Shown here: in pieces, positions 14,346-17,268 of the stretch
How positions within the stretch are numbered: position 1 is the first letter of the stretch
Layout: each line of letters opens with the position of its first letter
Assembly: GCA_938091715.1 (NCBI GenBank)
Contig: CALKMT010000201.1
Location: 1-17,268 of the forward strand
Reading direction: 5' to 3'
Length of the DNA: 17,268 nt
Source: an uncultured Litorivicinus sp.
Lineage (GTDB): Bacteria; Pseudomonadota; Gammaproteobacteria; Pseudomonadales; Litorivicinaceae
Program-made: the position numbers and the translations under genes
The notes under the pieces: generated by a model
Databases searched by the model: none
What the model saw: only the letters and a program-made list of their open reading frames with translations
What the model was told of the DNA's origin: nothing

Positions 14346-15033
14346 AGTACTGCGCGCCCAAGCGCTAAGCCAAACCTTTGGCGATTCCGATACCGGTTTA
14401 ACCTTGTTCCGTGAATTGGACTTTTCCCTCAGCGCGGGGGAGCAAGTGGCCATCGTGGGCCGCTCAGGCAGCGGGAAAACAACATTGTTAAACCTGTTGG
14501 CCGGGCTCAGCTTGCCCACCCAAGGGCAGGTCGCCCTGTGTAGCCAGGCGTATCCCCGTGGGGCCAGTGCTCGGGATCACTGGCGGGCCGGCCGTCTGGG
14601 CATGGTGTTCCAGTTTCATCATCTGCTGGCCGAGTTCACGGCCCTGGAAAACGTCACCTTGGCGTTACGCTTAAGCGGTCATTCCGTGACAGACAGTCAG
14701 GGCATTGCCCTGGATTGGCTAGATCGCGTGGGATTGGCGGCGCGTGCTCACCACGTGCCAGCCATGTTGTCTGGGGGTGAGCGTCAGCGGGTAGCCATTG
14801 CCCGTGCCTTGGCGCCGGCACCGCCGGTGGTCTTAATGGACGAGCCAACGGGTAACCTAGATAGCGAGACCGCGGATGGGATTCAGCAGCTGTTGGATCA
14901 ATTGGTGCGCGAGGCTGAATTGGCCTTGGTGTTGGTGACTCACGACGCTAATCTGGCGCGTACCACGGACCGTGTGCTCACTCTTCAGGATGGCGGACTC
15001 GTCGAAGCTGGCGTAGCTTCCAGCTCGCCTTGA
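14335..15033 (+). CDS. lolD: Lipoprotein-releasing ABC transporter ATPase LolD (GTG start)
   Basis: ATPase partner of the preceding permease, 232 aa (E. coli 233). Walker A GRSGSGKT at 42-49, signature LSGGERQRVAIARAL near 147-161, Walker B VVLMDEPTGNLDSE near 166-179, and switch His in LVTHD. I chose the GTG at 14335, which overlaps the permease stop by 11 bases, with AGAGG at 14321-14325 as a suitable ribosome site. The frame is open further upstream, but that only shadows the permease. The last 56 bases overlap the convergent DUF2062 gene, and the C-terminus past the final strand (LVEAGVASSSP) is short and unstructured. Confidence 0.95.
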   Translation: MAIEVLRAQALSQTFGDSDTGLTLFRELDFSLSAGEQVAIVGRSGSGKTTLLNLLAGLSLPTQGQVALCSQAYPRGASARDHWRAGRLGMVFQFHHLLAEFTALENVTLALRLSGHSVTDSQGIALDWLDRVGLAARAHHVPAMLSGGERQRVAIARALAPAPPVVLMDEPTGNLDSETADGIQQLLDQLVREAELALVLVTHDANLARTTDRVLTLQDGGLVEAGVASSSP

Positions 15034-15508
15034 CCTGGGCGATCCACCACAGACGCATCGCAACGTAGCCACTGACGGCGCTGACCACGCTGATCAGTAA
15101 ACTGCCCAGCAGCAGGGGCTGCCAGATAGTCATCAGTTGGCCCTTGAACCATTCAATGCTGGCCCCCTCGGCGGGCGGCATAACAGGTACATCCAGCACC
15201 CAAGCCCCCAGCAAGTAACACCCAAACAAGATGGGCGGCATCGTGATGGGGTTGCTGATCCAGACCAGCGCCACAGCGATCGGCAGGTTGGCGCGGATCA
15301 CCCATGCAGTCAGAGCAGCAGGAATCATTTGCGTTGGAATCGGGGTGAACGCCCAGAACAAACCGATCATCACCCCCAGTGACACCGAACGTCGGTTGAG
15401 GTGAAACAGATAGGGGTCTTTGAATAAGTCGCCCATGACTCGCCCCATCCAAGACCCTTTCAGCTGGGTCGGATGTGGAATCAGCTTTCGCATCATCTTC
15501 CTAGGCAT
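14978..15508 (-). CDS. DUF2062 membrane protein
   Basis: 176 aa inner-membrane protein of the DUF2062 family, unknown function. The family core is visible: NRRSVSLGVMIGLFWAFTPIPTQM, here cited as RRSVSLGVMIGLFWAF and PIPTQM (about 39-61), then WISNPITMPP (about 83-92) and FGCYLLG. Three membrane segments are likely (about 43-70, 74-107, 130-158), and the basic tail ends the protein. The ATG at 15508 has AGGA five bases upstream; an ATG at 15493 with its own AGGA is an alternative. It faces lolD and overlaps it by 56 bases. In Pseudomonas the same family sits between lol and comEC genes. Confidence 0.9.
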   Translation of the reverse strand: MPRKMMRKLIPHPTQLKGSWMGRVMGDLFKDPYLFHLNRRSVSLGVMIGLFWAFTPIPTQMIPAALTAWVIRANLPIAVALVWISNPITMPPILFGCYLLGAWVLDVPVMPPAEGASIEWFKGQLMTIWQPLLLGSLLISVVSAVSGYVAMRLWWIAQVKASWKLRQLRRVRHPEE

Positions 15509-15587
15509 GGCAATCCTGTGCGTGTTTCTGTGACGTCGTTGTCGTTGTGTCGGCCGTCAGCCCGAGCGAGGCAGGCAGTCTACCCAG

Positions 15588-17268
15588 ATGTTTATGACAG
15601 GTCTTGTGTTTAGCCTCCTCTTACCCAGTTTTTTGCCACCAATGGCTAATCTGGTGCTGATGGCCGCCGTGTGTTTGGGTTTGATGCTGGGCCGTTTGGG
15701 GCGGCGCTATGTGGTGTTGCTGATGCTGTTTGTGCTGCAACTGGCGCGTTTGACGGACCTGGCGCGCAGTCAATGGCCCGAGGGCTTCACGGATCGGGTC
15801 GATGCGTCGGTGCAGCTATTGTCTGCGCGCTATCAGCGAGGCCAGGGATACGGTGAGGCCGAACTGCTAGACGGCCCGTACCCGGGAAAAATTCAACTGG
15901 CTTGGTCCGAACAGCAATGGCAACCGTTGTTGGGCCAAACCTGGCAACTTCCGCTCAAGCTGTCGAGCTTTTACACCACGCCCGGCAGCTGGGACATGAT
16001 GCTGTATCGCATGGGCAAGGGCTGGGTCGGCAAAGCTCGCGTTCAGCGGGGGACGGTCAAACTTCAGAGCCAGGCGCCGTTGAACTATGTCATTCGGGAT
16101 CGCTGGGCGATGTCGCTGGACAATGCCTCGCAGGCGGGTCGTTGGCTTGGGCAGGGAATGTTGCTGGGGACGGCGCCGGACTGGGGGCAAACCCGTCAGG
16201 CTGCGTTGGAAAATTCTGGGCTGGGTCACCTGTTTTCGCCCTCCGGTCTGCACCTGGGCATGGCCGCGGCTCTAATCGCGTGGCTGTTGCCATCGGCGGG
16301 GCGATTGTTGGGAGGGCGAATCCGCGTCAACTGGCTGGTCCCTCTGGGCGTCATTGCGCTGTGGTGGGTCTTACCGGCCAAGCTGCCGATCGCCAGGGCG
16401 ACGCTGGGGTTTTTGGGCTGGTTGTGGAATCGCCAGACCTTGCGAATGGACCGTTGGTCACTGTTTTGTGCCGTCTTTGCTCTGTGCTTGCTAATCTGGC
16501 CGGCAGCAGGCAGTCAAAGCGGGACCGGTTTGTCGTTTGGCGCGGTGGGCTGGATTCTGGTCGCTACCCGGTGTCGAGTGCATCCGCTGCGCCGGGCAGT
16601 GGCGGTGCTGCTGGGGTTGTCAGCCTCGGGGGTGCTGTTTGGTCTGGGCGGTGGCGTTCTTGCCCCCCTTAGCAATGCAATCTGGGTGACTGGACTCAGC
16701 CTGATGGGTGCCCCTGCGCTCATCTGGGGCCTGGTTTTTGAGCATTGGCCTGCTTGGAATGCATTCGCCGGCGGCTTGTTGGCGTACTTGGATTGGGTGC
16801 CGAGTTACGGCTTGTCCAAGGCTCAGGGATTCGCTTTGGCAGTGACGGCGGTCGGGCTGTTGTGGCCGGTGGCGTGGTTGAGCCATTGTGTGACCTTGTG
16901 GTGGCTAGGTCAGCCGGTGCCACAAGGGTTGTGGTTGTACTCGGTCGGAGCGGGGCAGGCCATGCGGTTCAGTCATGCTGGCCAGCACTGGTTGATCGAT
17001 ACGGCCCCGGCTCAACCGGGTCAATTGGGGGCAATCGGTTGGGAGCTCTTGCCGGCGCTGCGTGCCCAGGGGGTCCGGCGGCTCGACAAGGTCCTCTTGA
17101 GTCACGGCGATGCGGACCATGCTGGGGGATTTTTGGGCCTTCAGGCCCGCATTCCAATTGATCATGTGTTGACCGGCGAGCCGGACCGAACGACGGGCCG
17201 CGCCTGTTTTCGCGGTCAGCGTTGGCGGGTCGGCGAATGGACTGTGCAGGTGCACTGGGGCGGGCCTC
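15588..17268 (+). CDS. comEC: ComEC/Rec2-family DNA uptake channel (partial, C-terminus beyond window)
   Basis: Polytopic inner-membrane protein that in competent bacteria carries single-stranded DNA into the cytoplasm. 560 codons are visible and the frame runs off the right edge. Two or so N-terminal hydrophobic segments (about 3-55) are followed by a soluble OB-like region (about 75-165). The competence domain starts near LGTAPDWGQTRQAALENSG and SPSGLHLG (Ser219-Gly224) and has many membrane segments. A metallo-beta-lactamase-like domain begins near 440, with the SHGDADHAGG motif from Ser505. The usual DVGQG before this domain reads SVGAG, a departure. The start could be 15588 or 15594; no strong ribosome site decides it. 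Confidence 0.93.
   Translation, partial: MFMTGLVFSLLLPSFLPPMANLVLMAAVCLGLMLGRLGRRYVVLLMLFVLQLARLTDLARSQWPEGFTDRVDASVQLLSARYQRGQGYGEAELLDGPYPGKIQLAWSEQQWQPLLGQTWQLPLKLSSFYTTPGSWDMMLYRMGKGWVGKARVQRGTVKLQSQAPLNYVIRDRWAMSLDNASQAGRWLGQGMLLGTAPDWGQTRQAALENSGLGHLFSPSGLHLGMAAALIAWLLPSAGRLLGGRIRVNWLVPLGVIALWWVLPAKLPIARATLGFLGWLWNRQTLRMDRWSLFCAVFALCLLIWPAAGSQSGTGLSFGAVGWILVATRCRVHPLRRAVAVLLGLSASGVLFGLGGGVLAPLSNAIWVTGLSLMGAPALIWGLVFEHWPAWNAFAGGLLAYLDWVPSYGLSKAQGFALAVTAVGLLWPVAWLSHCVTLWWLGQPVPQGLWLYSVGAGQAMRFSHAGQHWLIDTAPAQPGQLGAIGWELLPALRAQGVRRLDKVLLSHGDADHAGGFLGLQARIPIDHVLTGEPDRTTGRACFRGQRWRVGEWTVQVHWGGP

Noticed and set aside
15902..16672. 256-codon plus-strand frame inside comEC
   Set aside because: Different frame within comEC, Gly/Ser/Ala-rich low-complexity product; comEC carries the SGLHLG and SHGDADH motifs.
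1..17268. Mobile elements, tRNA genes, CRISPR arrays, phage or defence genes
   Set aside because: Looked for repeats, cloverleaf-like segments, transposase or nuclease motifs; none seen, and coding space is filled by recognised chromosomal genes.

Overview
The window is ordinary chromosomal DNA of a gammaproteobacterium, fully packed with genes. Several things point there. The dCTP deaminase is the 188-residue type found in Pseudomonas. metG and mrp are divergent, and rsxA-rsxB-rsxC lie in the usual order. The block PilZ - lolC/F - lolD - DUF2062 - comEC resembles Pseudomonadales gene order as I remember it. The genus cannot be fixed from sequence alone. I see no mobile element, tRNA, rRNA or CRISPR array. 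No gap between genes exceeds about 260 bases.

Layout: (1) 1-2524, minus strand: rsxA, rsxB and the start of rsxC, joined by ATGA overlaps; rsxC runs off the left edge. (2) 2702-4714, minus: metG, with a probable intrinsic terminator behind it. (3) 4798-9386, plus: a very tight run mrp/apbC - dcd - CoA-binding protein - folD - btuC - btuD, with junctions from a 14-base overlap to a 3-base gap. (4) 9383-13033, minus: PilZ-domain gene, small exported protein, btuF, then a promoter and cobalamin riboswitch, then the TonB-dependent receptor btuB. btuB and btuD meet tail to tail with overlapping stop codons. (5) 13110-15033, plus: one LolC/E-type permease and lolD. (6) 14978-15508, minus: DUF2062 membrane protein overlapping the end of lolD. 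(7) 15588 to the right edge, plus: comEC/rec2, cut by the window end.

How the genes work together: BtuB (outer membrane), BtuF (periplasm), BtuC (inner membrane) and BtuD (ATPase) make a complete vitamin B12 importer, but in three expression contexts. btuB alone follows the riboswitch. btuF ends a PilZ operon. btuCD are appended to a one-carbon/nucleotide/Fe-S operon. LolC/F and LolD would form the lipoprotein-release ABC transporter, here with only one permease gene visible. RsxA/B/C belong to the Rnf/Rsx electron-transfer complex, whose remaining subunits should lie left of the window.

I found no clearly new type of system. The best leads are the split B12 importer with an unusual leader between riboswitch and btuB, the single-permease Lol transporter, and a PilZ protein with a helical insert and altered motif.
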